Assembly (NCBI RefSeq): GCF_001183865.1
Contig: NZ_CP012020.1
Coordinates: 1,674,001-1,738,000, forward strand
DNA length: 64,000 bases
From: Methylophilus sp. TWE2
GTDB taxonomy: Bacteria; Pseudomonadota; Gammaproteobacteria; Burkholderiales; Methylophilaceae
Direction of reading: 5' to 3'
Under the pieces are notes generated by a model, which saw only the letters and a program-made list of their open reading frames with translations, made no database searches and was not told where the DNA came from. This document shows positions 24,519 through 33,392 of the stretch, in pieces. The position numbers and the translations under genes are program-made. The stretch's first letter is position 1. Every line of letters begins with the position of its first letter.

Positions 24519-26891
24519 ATGGTAAGTCATGTTATTCCATTTGAGAATCTAAGAAACACCGATGTGCCGTCCGTTGGGGGCAAGAACGCTTCCCTGGGCG
24601 AAATGATCTCTCAGCTCACAGCCAAAGGCGTACGCGTTCCTACCGGGTTTGCGACCACTGCCGATGCTTACCGCGAGTTTCTGGCCCAAGGTGGCTTGAA
24701 TGACAAAATCAATGACTTGCTGGACAAACTGAATGCAGATGACACTCAGGAATTGGCGCGCGTAGGCTCAAAAATCCGCCAATGGATCATGGAAGCAGAG
24801 TTTCCACCGGCATTGCAGGCAGCGATCGCCGACAACTATGCCAAACTGATTGAGAAATCAGCACCAGGGACTACCTTTGCTGTACGCTCTTCCGCGACTG
24901 CCGAAGACTTGCCAGACGCTTCTTTTGCCGGTCAGCAAGAGTCTTTCCTGAATATTCATGGTTTGGACAACATTAATCACGCCATTAAAGAAGTGTTCGC
25001 CTCGTTGTATAACGACCGTGCGATTTCCTACCGCGTACACAAAGGCTTTGTGCATGCTGATGTCGCCCTGTCCGCTGGCGTGCAACAAATGGTGCGGTCA
25101 GACATCGGCTGTGCCGGTGTGATGTTTACCATTGATACTGAGTCCGGCCACCGTGATGTTGCTTTTATCACGTCTTCGTATGGTTTGGGTGAAACCGTGG
25201 TGCAAGGTGCCGTGAACCCGGACGAGTTTTACGTCCACAAGCCATTGCTTGCGCAAGGCAAACCAGCGATTGTGCGCCGCACCATGGGTTCAAAACTGAT
25301 CAAAATGGTGTTTTCAGATGCCACACAAGCCGGTAAATCCACGCATACCGTGCCAGTCGATGCTGCTGAATCTAATCGCTACTCGCTGAACGATGCAGAT
25401 ATCCTGGAATTGGCAGGCTATGCCATGATTATTGAGCAACATTATGGCTGCCCAATGGATATCGAATGGGGTAAAAATGGGCTGGACAACAAACTGTATA
25501 TCCTGCAGGCGCGCCCCGAGACCGTTAAATCGCAGGAGTCAGCCAGCAACGTCACCGAAACCTTCAAGCTGCAGAAGCATTCTTCTGTCCCTGTGGTGGC
25601 TGGCCGTGCCGTGACGCAGAAAGTAGGCGTTGGCCCAGTGCGTATCGTACTGGACCCAGCTGAAATGCACGAAGTACAACCTGGTGACGTATTGGTGGCA
25701 GATATGACTGACCCGAACTGGGAACCAGTCATGAAGCGCGCCAGCGCCCTAGTCACTAACCGTGGTGGCCGCACTTGCCACGCTGCCATTATTGCGCGTG
25801 AACTCGGCATTCCAGCCATTGTTGGTTCAGTCAATGCGACTGACTTGCTGCGTGATGGCGAAGTCGTGACTGTTTCTTGTGCCGAAGGTGAAACTGGCTT
25901 TGTGTATCACGGTGCATTAGAGTACGAGGTTTCTACGCAAGCCAATAGCGAACTGGCGAAACCACCATGCAAGATCATGATGAACGTTGGTAACCCGGAT
26001 ATGGCATTTACCTTCGCTCAAACGCCGAATGACGGTGTGGGCTTGGCGCGTTTGGAGTTCGTCATCAACAACATGGTGGGTATTCACCCGAAAGCCATCT
26101 TGAACGTTGATGCGATGCCTAAAGCGATGCAGGCAACCATTCATAACCGCGCACGTGGTTACGCCAGCCCTAAACAGTTCTATATTGATAAAGTGGCTGA
26201 AGGTGTGGCAACGATTGCTGCCGCTTTCTATCCAAAACCAGTCATCGTGCGTACTTCTGACTTCAAGTCTAATGAGTACAAGAAACTGGTTGGTGGCGAC
26301 ATCTATGAGCCAGATGAAGAAAACCCAATGATTGGTTTCCGTGGTGCAGCACGTTATATGGCCGAAGACTTTAAAGAGTGCTTTGCCATGGAGTGTATTG
26401 CCATGAAGAAAGTGCGCGATGAAATGGGCCTGACCAATGTGGAATTGATGATTCCATTCGTGCGCACACTGGAAGAAGCAAAAGCAGTGACCGACATCAT
26501 GGCTGCCAACGGCCTTAAACGTGGTGAAAACGGCCTGCGCCTGATCATGATGTGCGAAATACCTGCTAACGCCCTGCTGGCTGAACAGTTCCTGGAGTAC
26601 TTCGATGGTTTCTCTATCGGCTCCAATGACTTGACTCAACTGACTCTGGGTATGGACCGTGACTCCGGTATCCTCGCAGACGGGTTTGACGAGCGTAATG
26701 ATGCAGTGAAAGTCCTGCTGAAAATGGCGATCAACACCTGTAACCGCCTGGGTAAATATGTTGGTATTTGCGGCCAGGGCCCTTCCGACCATGAAGACTT
26801 TGCCGAGTGGCTGGTCAAGGAAGGCATCCAGTCTGTGTCATTAAACCCAGACACTGTGGTTGCCACCTGGCAGCGCCTGACAAAAAAATAA
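24519..26891 (+). CDS. ppsA: Phosphoenolpyruvate synthase
   Basis: 790 residues, the normal length. Domains in order: N-terminal ATP-binding domain ([18 protein letters not shown] at about 15-32; [21 protein letters not shown] at about 120-140); swivelling phosphohistidine domain with [18 protein letters not shown], containing the catalytic His (about 415-432); C-terminal PEP/pyruvate domain ending [17 protein letters not shown]. The enzyme makes PEP from pyruvate and ATP, giving AMP and phosphate. In a RuMP-cycle methylotroph this links pyruvate from C1 assimilation to gluconeogenesis. It is followed 38 bp later by its regulator ppsR. Confidence 0.97.
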   Translation: MVSHVIPFENLRNTDVPSVGGKNASLGEMISQLTAKGVRVPTGFATTADAYREFLAQGGLNDKINDLLDKLNADDTQELARVGSKIRQWIMEAEFPPALQAAIADNYAKLIEKSAPGTTFAVRSSATAEDLPDASFAGQQESFLNIHGLDNINHAIKEVFASLYNDRAISYRVHKGFVHADVALSAGVQQMVRSDIGCAGVMFTIDTESGHRDVAFITSSYGLGETVVQGAVNPDEFYVHKPLLAQGKPAIVRRTMGSKLIKMVFSDATQAGKSTHTVPVDAAESNRYSLNDADILELAGYAMIIEQHYGCPMDIEWGKNGLDNKLYILQARPETVKSQESASNVTETFKLQKHSSVPVVAGRAVTQKVGVGPVRIVLDPAEMHEVQPGDVLVADMTDPNWEPVMKRASALVTNRGGRTCHAAIIARELGIPAIVGSVNATDLLRDGEVVTVSCAEGETGFVYHGALEYEVSTQANSELAKPPCKIMMNVGNPDMAFTFAQTPNDGVGLARLEFVINNMVGIHPKAILNVDAMPKAMQATIHNRARGYASPKQFYIDKVAEGVATIAAAFYPKPVIVRTSDFKSNEYKKLVGGDIYEPDEENPMIGFRGAARYMAEDFKECFAMECIAMKKVRDEMGLTNVELMIPFVRTLEEAKAVTDIMAANGLKRGENGLRLIMMCEIPANALLAEQFLEYFDGFSIGSNDLTQLTLGMDRDSGILADGFDERNDAVKVLLKMAINTCNRLGKYVGICGQGPSDHEDFAEWLVKEGIQSVSLNPDTVVATWQRLTKK

Positions 26892-26929
26892 GCCGTTAAG
26901 CATTATTAGTCACTACTTGAGGCACCTGT

Positions 26930-27733
26930 ATGAATCACCGTTCTGTGTTTATTGTTTCTGATGGTACGGGGATTACGGCAGGTGCCTTAAGTAAACTTCT
27001 GGAACATTTTCCCAATACCCAGTTCACAACGACCCGCCTCCCCTTTACGGATAATGACGAAAAGGTGCAGGCAGCGTTTGAGCATATCCAGAAAGTGGGC
27101 GATCAGGACGGTATTCGCCCGATAGTGATCATGTCGATCGGCAATGGTGAACACCGTAACCACCTCAAGCAAGCCAACGCTTATTTTATTGATTTATTCC
27201 ACCGCTTTATTTATCCCCTGGGGTCTGAACTTAATCAGGAACCACTGACAGGTGCCAGCATTGCTTACAGTGTCAAAGGGCATAGTTACCTGGAGCGCAT
27301 GGAGGCGATCAACTTTACGCTCAATCATGACGACGGCATGACCAACTCTGGTTTGGATGAAGCTGATGTGATTTTGATTGGCGTCTCCCGTTGCGGCAAA
27401 ACACCGACCAGTATCTACTTGGCCATGCAGTTTGGCATCAAGGCAGCCAATTACCCATTGATCCCGGAAGACTTTGAGCGCGGCTCTTTACCCGCAGCGG
27501 TAGAAAAGAATATTGACAAGATTTTTGGGCTGACCATTAAGCCCGAACGTCTGCACTCTGTGCGCAGTGAGCGTCGTCCAGACAGTTTTTATGCTTCTTT
27601 GGACAATTGCCGCAAAGAAATTGCGACAGCAGAAGAAATGATGCGTCGTTATAACATTCCATGGGCAGACTCTACCAGCCGCTCTATTGAAGAGCTTTCT
27701 GCCCTGATCCTGCAAAAAATTCGCCAGCGCTAA
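26930..27733 (+). CDS. ppsR: PEP synthase regulatory kinase/pyrophosphorylase (DUF299)
   Basis: 267 residues. It begins RSVFIVSDGTGITAGALSKLL, the family signature, and carries a P-loop at VILIGVSRCGKTPTSIYLA (about 147-165). Known members inactivate PEP synthase by ADP-dependent phosphorylation of a threonine near the catalytic histidine, and reactivate it by phosphate-dependent removal. In PpsA next door the matching site would be the Thr in GGRTCHAAI. The stop codon lies in the loop of the terminator hairpin that ends this two-gene unit. Confidence 0.95.
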   Translation: MNHRSVFIVSDGTGITAGALSKLLEHFPNTQFTTTRLPFTDNDEKVQAAFEHIQKVGDQDGIRPIVIMSIGNGEHRNHLKQANAYFIDLFHRFIYPLGSELNQEPLTGASIAYSVKGHSYLERMEAINFTLNHDDGMTNSGLDEADVILIGVSRCGKTPTSIYLAMQFGIKAANYPLIPEDFERGSLPAAVEKNIDKIFGLTIKPERLHSVRSERRPDSFYASLDNCRKEIATAEEMMRRYNIPWADSTSRSIEELSALILQKIRQR

Positions 27734-27749
27734 GGCTGGCGTTTTTTTC
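27722..27749 (+). terminator. Rho-independent terminator of ppsA-ppsR
   Basis: CGCCAGC (27722-27728) pairs with GCTGGCG (27735-27741) around a six-base loop, followed by seven T residues. The ppsR stop codon sits in the loop region, so gene and terminator overlap. Confidence 0.9.
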
Positions 27750-27771
27750 TATAGCAATCCAAGTTTGGCAA

Positions 27772-28458
27772 TCAAGCGGCAATCGCCATCTCGTGGCCTT
27801 GCATGGCCGGAGATTTTACAGCTTGTGGCTTGAGCATATCACTACGCCAAAAGTAATAAAACTCACGGGAAACACTGAGGAAAGTATGCTGGGAGCCCAG
27901 CGCATTGAACAGCGGTAAATTCCTGTCCACCATCTGGCGATAGCTATGCGATTGTTTATAGGGCACCTGACGCAAGGAGAGCAACAGGCACTTGGCCATG
28001 CGCATGCGTTCTTTAAATACTGCAGGCTCGAACCCACGCACCATGGATACCTGCTTAAACGTATCCATCACTTGCTCTTCTTGGCTAGTCATGGTGGTTT
28101 TATCCAGGTCGTACCAATGTTTGAACAACTCATCCTGGGTCGCCATGGTCACTGGCGTAGTACCGTTGAAGACTTTCGCCTGGCTCATGGCGGCAATGGC
28201 CTTGATATCACGCACCCAGAACGAGAAAAACTCGCGAACGACAGGCAATATGGCTGGAATCTCGGCCGGATCCATGCTGGCAATAAAGCGGTCAACGGCC
28301 TGCCGGTAATGGCTACCGTCACAAGGAATGTCTTTCAGGAACGCACTCAGGCGAATAATCACAAACTCACGTTGAACCAGCACACGCTGACTCACGCCTT
28401 GACCGGTAAGCAGTTTGACATAGGCCTTTTGTGCTTCTTCTTCTCTGGTCATTTCCAT
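27772..28458 (-). CDS. Unrecognised protein with two tandem helical repeats
   Basis: 228 residues. I do not recognise the family. The sequence shows an internal duplication: about 25-88 and 146-209 align, sharing SHYRQAVDR with HSYRQMVDR and VREFFSFWVRDI with SREFYYFWRSDM. Each unit looks helical and there is no signal peptide, membrane segment or cysteine cluster. The joining stretch (about 90-145) is polar. The start has GGGAG upstream. It lies alone between ppsR (convergent) and the Bcr/CflA exporter (upstream, same strand, 137 bp away), so context gives no function. It could be a cytoplasmic scaffold or regulator. Confidence 0.75.
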   Translation of the reverse strand: MEMTREEEAQKAYVKLLTGQGVSQRVLVQREFVIIRLSAFLKDIPCDGSHYRQAVDRFIASMDPAEIPAILPVVREFFSFWVRDIKAIAAMSQAKVFNGTTPVTMATQDELFKHWYDLDKTTMTSQEEQVMDTFKQVSMVRGFEPAVFKERMRMAKCLLLSLRQVPYKQSHSYRQMVDRNLPLFNALGSQHTFLSVSREFYYFWRSDMLKPQAVKSPAMQGHEMAIAA

Positions 28459-28595
28459 ATGAACTCCCGTTATTTATTCTGAAGAATGCGCTGCCATCTG
28501 ACAGGCATTGACAGTTTCATCTTAAAACAGGCCTTGGTGGTTCAAATATCGAATGAAGGCGGTAAAAATCCCATAATTCGGTGCTTGAGGCAGAG

Positions 28596-29813
28596 CTATG
28601 CCTTGTCGTTGATTGCGCTGGCATTCGCTTGCGGTTGGTGTGTCAGGCGCAATAACAAGGTGCTCAGCAACGTCATCATGAGCATCGCCACCGCGAGAGT
28701 CAATGTGGAATGCCAGACGAAAGGCACGATCACTGCCGAGCAAACTGTGGAACAAAGCATTTGCATGAACGCCTGTGCAGAGGCTGCCGTCCCGCGCACT
28801 TTGGGATAACAATCGAGGGCGGCAATAGACAATACCGGCATCGCGGTAGCCATGCCTATATTAAAGAGTGCAATGGGCAAAATCGCCAGCCACCAGGCGT
28901 GATGAATGCCATCGCCAGCCCATAACTGGACACAGACATTCAAACTGGCAATCAAGACCATCCAGGCAAATGCGTACCGCAAAGCCCTAGCCGGGGCAAT
29001 CTTGCCAGCGGTATGGCGAGATATCCAGGAGCCCAACATCATGCCGGTCACCGTCGGGATAAACAGGTAACCAAATTGCTGGCTGTTCAAGTGTAAATGC
29101 TCGACCAGGAATACCGGGCTTGCCAATACATAAATGAAAAAAGCGGCAAAGTTAAGCCCCAGACAAGCAATCAACGCCAGGAAAACACGATGCCTAAGCA
29201 TTTTGCCATAGGTATGGGCAATCCCTGCCAATGAAAAAGGCACACGCTTTTCTACGGTCATGGTCTCTGGCAGGTAACGTACCGCCATCCATAAAGCAAC
29301 CGCTGCATACAAGGATAAAAACAGGAAAATGGCTTGCCAGTGGATTCCCAGTAACAGACCACCCAAAATCGGCGCAACCGCTGGTGCAATGCCGAATAAC
29401 AGTTGCACGGTCGCCATGACGCGCTGCGCTTGGGCACCCGAGAAGAGGTCTCGCACCATGGCACGCGCCACGGTGTTGCCCGCCCCACCACTCACGCCCT
29501 GCAACGCCCTGAACAGCCACAAGGTTTGCACATTGGGCGCGAAGGCACAGCCCAGGCTTGCCAGCACAAAGATAGCTAACCCCCATTTAATAGTTGTAAT
29601 GCGGCCAATGGCATCAGAAATGGCCCCATGGCACAAGGTCATGACGGCGTAGGGCAATAAATAAAAAGTTAAGCTCTGCTGTATTGCCAGTTCATCCGCG
29701 TCAAACTCAGCCGCCATGACATGGAAAGCTGGCAGGTAGGTATCAATTGCAAAAGGCGCTAATGCAGCCAGTGCTGCCAGAACCAGCACGAGTACTGAAG
29801 AACGAGATTTCAA
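28596..29813 (-). CDS. Bcr/CflA-type multidrug efflux MFS transporter
   Basis: 405 residues from TTG 29813, with 12 hydrophobic segments. The N-terminal ALAPFAIDTYLPAFHVMA and the loop motif HGAISDAIGRITTIKWGLA (about 62-80) are typical of the Bcr/CflA drug:H+ antiporter family. An upstream in-frame ATG at 29867 is unlikely: translation from it would begin upstream of the PQQ terminator hairpin and read straight through it, giving a non-hydrophobic leader. The TTG has only a weak AAGAAAG upstream. It follows the pqq operon on the same strand, but the terminator implies separate transcription. Substrate unknown. Confidence 0.85.
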   Translation of the reverse strand: MKSRSSVLVLVLAALAALAPFAIDTYLPAFHVMAAEFDADELAIQQSLTFYLLPYAVMTLCHGAISDAIGRITTIKWGLAIFVLASLGCAFAPNVQTLWLFRALQGVSGGAGNTVARAMVRDLFSGAQAQRVMATVQLLFGIAPAVAPILGGLLLGIHWQAIFLFLSLYAAVALWMAVRYLPETMTVEKRVPFSLAGIAHTYGKMLRHRVFLALIACLGLNFAAFFIYVLASPVFLVEHLHLNSQQFGYLFIPTVTGMMLGSWISRHTAGKIAPARALRYAFAWMVLIASLNVCVQLWAGDGIHHAWWLAILPIALFNIGMATAMPVLSIAALDCYPKVRGTAASAQAFMQMLCSTVCSAVIVPFVWHSTLTLAVAMLMMTLLSTLLLRLTHQPQANASAINDKA

Positions 29814-29828
29814 AATGAAAGACTTTCT

Positions 29829-29860
29829 TAAAAAAATACAGGTGCCTGATGGGCACCTGT
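29829..29860 (-). terminator. Rho-independent terminator after pqqE
   Basis: ACAGGTGCC (29838-29846) pairs with GGCACCTGT (29852-29860) with a five-base loop. On the minus strand the stem is followed by TATTTTTTT. It lies about 40 bp past the pqqE stop and defines the end of the pqqBCDE transcript. Confidence 0.88.
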
Positions 29861-29902
29861 GGATCATAAATCATATTGCAGCCGTTGGCTAAAAATCGTT
29901 TG

Positions 29903-31084
29903 CTAAGGCAGAGCGTGGAACTGCTCTATACGCTCTTTATCGCCTTCCACATATTTTTTAGAGTTCTTGTCCGTCCTGAAAATAATGGGCTGTTCGCGCA
30001 AGAACGGTTTTTGAGAATTGGCCAGTGCTTCATCAATCAAGTGACGGTTTGGCGACTTGGTACACACCGGATCCGCCATTTCAGCATCTCCGCTCAGCAA
30101 ATAGGATTGGCAGCGGCAGCCGCCCAGATCATTCTCTTTCTCGTCACAACTGCGGCAAGGCTCTTTCATCCATTCCATCCCGCGGTATTTATTGAATGCG
30201 GGTGATTCTTTCCATGCCCATTCCAGACCATTCTCCTTGACATTAGGGAACTCAAGACCGGGCAAGACCCTTGCAGAATGGCAAGGCAACACATCACCGT
30301 TGGCAGTGACAATCATGAACACCTCACCCCAACCATTCATGCATTTTTTGGGCCGGTCAGAAAAATAATCCGGCACGACAAAAAACACTTTCATCTTGTT
30401 GCCGACACGTTCCCTGAAAGCATTGGTCGCCGCCTCAGCATTCGCCAACTGCTCGCGAGTAGGCATCAACTGATCGCGGTTGACCAGGCTCCAGCCGTAG
30501 TACTGGGTATTGGCCAGCTCAACGTAATCCGCGCCAAGGGCTTCAGCCATTTCGAGAATTTTGCCGACTTGGTCAATGTTATAGCGGTGTATCACCACAT
30601 TGAGCACCATCGGGTAACCATGGGACTTAATCATAGCCGCCACTTTCTTCTTCAACTCAAAGGTGCGCGTATTGGTGATAAAGTTGCTGATATCTTCGGT
30701 CACATCGTGCATGGAGAGCTGGATGTGATCCAGCCCCCCTTCTTTGAAGGCCTGGATGCGTTTTTCAGTCAAGCCAACCCCAGAGGTAATCAGGTTGCTG
30801 TAATAACCTAATTTGTGTGCTTCAGCCACAATCTCTTCGATATCATCGCGCAACAATGGCTCACCACCTGAGATGCCCAGCTGAATGGCGCCCATCTTAC
30901 GTGCGTCACGCAAGGCGCTGATCCATTGTTCAGTCGTTAATTCGTTTTTTGTGTGTTTGTCATAATCGGTGGGGTTATAACAAAACGCACAATGTAGCGG
31001 GCAACGATAGGTCACCTCTGCCAACAACCAGAGGGGTTGTTTCTGTGTCACGCTTGCTGCAACGCCATTATTTAACTGTGCCAT
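29903..31084 (-). CDS. pqqE: PqqE, radical SAM enzyme of PQQ biosynthesis
   Basis: 393 residues. The radical SAM cluster CPLHCAFC has Cys28, Cys32 and Cys35. GISGGEPLLRDDIEEIV follows near 93-110. The C-terminal SPASM region carries cysteines in KKCMNGWGEVF, LPCHSARVLPG and EPCRSCDEKENDLGGCRCQ. PqqE forms the carbon-carbon cross-link between glutamate and tyrosine of the PqqA peptide, which is held by PqqD. It is the last gene of pqqBCDE, 18 bp after pqqD, and ends at a clear terminator. Confidence 0.97.
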   Translation of the reverse strand: MAQLNNGVAASVTQKQPLWLLAEVTYRCPLHCAFCYNPTDYDKHTKNELTTEQWISALRDARKMGAIQLGISGGEPLLRDDIEEIVAEAHKLGYYSNLITSGVGLTEKRIQAFKEGGLDHIQLSMHDVTEDISNFITNTRTFELKKKVAAMIKSHGYPMVLNVVIHRYNIDQVGKILEMAEALGADYVELANTQYYGWSLVNRDQLMPTREQLANAEAATNAFRERVGNKMKVFFVVPDYFSDRPKKCMNGWGEVFMIVTANGDVLPCHSARVLPGLEFPNVKENGLEWAWKESPAFNKYRGMEWMKEPCRSCDEKENDLGGCRCQSYLLSGDAEMADPVCTKSPNRHLIDEALANSQKPFLREQPIIFRTDKNSKKYVEGDKERIEQFHALP

Positions 31085-31102
31085 GATGCCCTTCCTTTCG
31101 GA

Positions 31103-31387
31103 TTAATTCACCTTGCGTAACCAGGCTTTACCCACAGCGATATCAAACATGCCCAGGATATCGCTTTCAATGTCTTCGGCATCTGGAAAAGTATTCTTCA
31201 AGTCAGCCACAATCTCACCGACACTTGTTTTACCGTCCACCCGTTTGAGAATCTCACCTGCACCACCGTGCAACTTGATCATGCCTTCGGGAAACAGAAT
31301 GACATAGCTTTGCTGCGCTTCTTCCCACTGGAAACGGTGATGCAAGGCGATGGCATATATGTCTGAGTGCTGAATATTGTTTTCCAT
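31103..31387 (-). CDS. pqqD: PqqD, PqqA-binding chaperone
   Basis: 94 residues, the standard length. It carries HHRFQWEEAQQSYVILFPEGM and LKRVDGKTSVGEIVADL, the typical RiPP-recognition-element fold of PqqD. It binds the PqqA precursor and presents it to PqqE. In some species pqqC and pqqD are fused; here they are separate, with a 33-bp gap. Confidence 0.96.
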   Translation of the reverse strand: MENNIQHSDIYAIALHHRFQWEEAQQSYVILFPEGMIKLHGGAGEILKRVDGKTSVGEIVADLKNTFPDAEDIESDILGMFDIAVGKAWLRKVN

Positions 31388-31420
31388 GTTTTACTTTCAA
31401 TAACGCCGTTGTCGAACCAC

Positions 31421-32185
31421 TTAGCTTTCGATGTGTATCACTGGCTGGCGTAAATAATCACGCCCTTCTGTTTTGATCTCGGTACAGGCTAGCATGATAG
31501 AGTCGGCAATCACCCATAACACATTCAATTTAAATTGCAGAATCTCCAGCGCTTTCATCTGCATTTCGCGTGATGTACTGAAATAATCCAGCGTCACACT
31601 TAAACCCTGCTCTACATCGCGTCTAGCTTCCGTGAGGCGCTTCTTAAAGTACATCAGCCCTTCTTCTTTTACCCATGGATACATGCTGGGCCAGGAGCTG
31701 ATACGTTGCTGATGGATATGCGGCGCAAACAGTTCAGTCAGGCTGGAACAGACACTTTCCTGCCAGGGGCGTTGCTTGGCAAAATTAATATAGGCATCGA
31801 CGGCAAAACGGACGCCAGGGGACACCAGTTCCAGGCTAGTCACTTGCTCACGGGTCAATCCAACTGCTTCACCTAGTTTAATCCAGGCTTCGATACCGCC
31901 AATCTGGTCATCCACGCCATCATGGTCAGTAATGCGAACGATCCATTGCTTGCGCACTTCCTTATCTGGGCAGTTAGATAAAATCGCCGCATCTTTCATG
32001 GGGATGGCGATCTGGTAATAAAAGCGGTTGGCCACCCAGCATTGCAGCTGTTCTTTGGTCAACTTGCCTTCATACATCATCACGTGAAACGGATGATAAA
32101 TATGGTAACCCTGCCCTTTTTCGCGAAGCTTTGCCTCAAACTCTTCACGGGTCCATGGCAATTGTGCCTGAGTCACTGCGTTCAT
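31421..32185 (-). CDS. pqqC: PqqC, pyrroloquinoline-quinone synthase
   Basis: 254 residues. It contains [18 protein letters not shown] (about 25-42) and [21 protein letters not shown], both characteristic of PqqC, and [17 protein letters not shown] further on. The cofactorless oxidase closes the ring and removes eight electrons in the last PQQ step, releasing hydrogen peroxide. It lies 9 bp after pqqB. Length and motifs look complete. Confidence 0.97.
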   Translation of the reverse strand: MNAVTQAQLPWTREEFEAKLREKGQGYHIYHPFHVMMYEGKLTKEQLQCWVANRFYYQIAIPMKDAAILSNCPDKEVRKQWIVRITDHDGVDDQIGGIEAWIKLGEAVGLTREQVTSLELVSPGVRFAVDAYINFAKQRPWQESVCSSLTELFAPHIHQQRISSWPSMYPWVKEEGLMYFKKRLTEARRDVEQGLSVTLDYFSTSREMQMKALEILQFKLNVLWVIADSIMLACTEIKTEGRDYLRQPVIHIES

Positions 32186-32194
32186 TGTTCTCTC

Positions 32195-33136
32195 CTATAG
32201 AATGATGTCCATGCCGTCATATGCCACCTCGATCTTATGATCATCGAGGATCGCACGCTCGGCGGAATCTTCCCTTAATATCGGGTTGGTATTGTTGATG
32301 TGGATCAGCACCTTACGCACCGGTTTATTCACACCAAACTTGTCCAACTCTTCTATCATGCCGCCCGGGCCAGATTGTGGATTATGGCCTATGCTGCGCG
32401 CTGTCTTGGTCATCAGGCCCATATCCAGCATTTCGGTATTGGTCCAGAAGGTGCCATCGACCATGATGCAGTCTGCCTGATTCATCAAGGGTGGCAGATG
32501 CGGCTCAATTTCAGCCAGGCCCGGTGAATACCAGCATTTTTTGCCGGTAGAAATTTCTTCAATCAGCACACCGATGGTATCGCCCGGATGCGGGTCATTA
32601 CGGTGCGGAGAATAAGGTGGCGCGGCACTTTTGAGCGCCACAGCCGTAAAACGCAAGTTAGGGACACCTGGAATCTCAAAACTGTGTGCATGGCTGATAT
32701 CGTTGGCATCAATCGGGATTTCGTGATGGTTGATGCCACAATAATGGCCAAGAATATTTAAAATCTGGTTACCTGACGTGAGATCACCATAGACGGCTTT
32801 GGTACAGTAAATCTCACGCTTTACTTGACCCTCACGCAACATGAACAAACCCGTCGTGTGGTCAATTTGCGCATCAATCAGCACAATCGCTTGTATACCG
32901 GTATCCCGAATGCCACGGCCAGGCTGTAAAGGGGCAAACTCCTGGATTTGCTGCAAGACATCCGGAGAGGCGTTGAACAAGACCCAATCAACACCATTGC
33001 TGGAGACACAGATGGACGATTGTGTGCGTCGCTTGGCTTTGATCGTGCCTTTACGCAAGCCATCACAATTTTGACAGTTACAGTTCCACTGCGGAAAACC
33101 TCCGCCAGCGCCAGCCCCTAATACGTGTATATGCAT
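32195..33136 (-). CDS. pqqB: PqqB, metallo-beta-lactamase-fold hydroxylase of PQQ synthesis
   Basis: 313 residues. HVLGAGAGGGFPQWNCNCQN (about 4-23) is the family's N-terminal signature. The metal-binding region appears as VLIDAQIDHTTGLFMLREGQ (about 85-104) instead of the usual HxHxDH. DGTFWTNTEM and HINNTNPILRED near the C-terminus are also conserved. PqqB is thought to hydroxylate the cross-linked Glu-Tyr intermediate. It is the first gene of the visible operon; no pqqA lies upstream. Confidence 0.96.
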   Translation of the reverse strand: MHIHVLGAGAGGGFPQWNCNCQNCDGLRKGTIKAKRRTQSSICVSSNGVDWVLFNASPDVLQQIQEFAPLQPGRGIRDTGIQAIVLIDAQIDHTTGLFMLREGQVKREIYCTKAVYGDLTSGNQILNILGHYCGINHHEIPIDANDISHAHSFEIPGVPNLRFTAVALKSAAPPYSPHRNDPHPGDTIGVLIEEISTGKKCWYSPGLAEIEPHLPPLMNQADCIMVDGTFWTNTEMLDMGLMTKTARSIGHNPQSGPGGMIEELDKFGVNKPVRKVLIHINNTNPILREDSAERAILDDHKIEVAYDGMDIIL

Positions 33137-33349
33137 AATCGCTCGTTATTTCTATTAATCATGAATGTGTCGATGAGTTTCACCTCATCATACAACAATT
33201 GTGAATGACCTACTGTTTCACAGCTATCAGCTGTTACTGTTTAAGTAGACTCGCATCATACGCATGCGTTGCATGAACAGCCTGCAATTGACAATGATTC
33301 CCTGCTCATGATTTTCATGAGCGCATCAATCACTGGCATCGGCGCGCAT
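33137..33349 (-). promoter_or_regulatory. Leader of the pqqBCDE operon, lacking pqqA
   Basis: About 210 bp between the aroG terminator and pqqB. I translated the forward frames of the coding strand and found no 20-30 codon ORF with the Glu-x3-Tyr core of PqqA. Two short inverted repeats are present: ACAGCT-ATC-AGCTGT (33220-33234) and the palindrome ACGCATGCGT (about 33260-33269). Either could be a regulator site. No convincing -35/-10 pair was picked. Confidence 0.5.
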
Positions 33350-33380
33350 AAAAAAGCCGTGCATAAAGCACGGCTTTTCA
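33350..33380 (-). terminator. Rho-independent terminator after aroG
   Basis: AAAAGCCGTGC (33352-33362) pairs perfectly with GCACGGCTTTT (33368-33378) around a five-base loop, followed on the minus strand by further T residues. It ends the gyrA-serC-pheA-hisC-aroG series. Confidence 0.9.
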
Positions 33381-33392
33381 TACACACATCAC

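Noticed and set aside
25917..26792. 291-codon minus-strand frame inside ppsA
   Set aside because: Shadow of a strongly conserved, codon-biased gene; the His/Cys/Phe-rich translation resembles no protein.
28459..28595. Gap between the exporter and the two-repeat protein as a small gene or RNA
   Set aside because: Neither strand shows a supported ORF or a clear hairpin with a T tract.
33240..33320. Short minus-strand ORF beginning ATGAAAATCATG as a candidate pqqA
   Set aside because: It gives a 20-residue peptide with one Glu and no Tyr, so it cannot form the Glu-Tyr cross-link.
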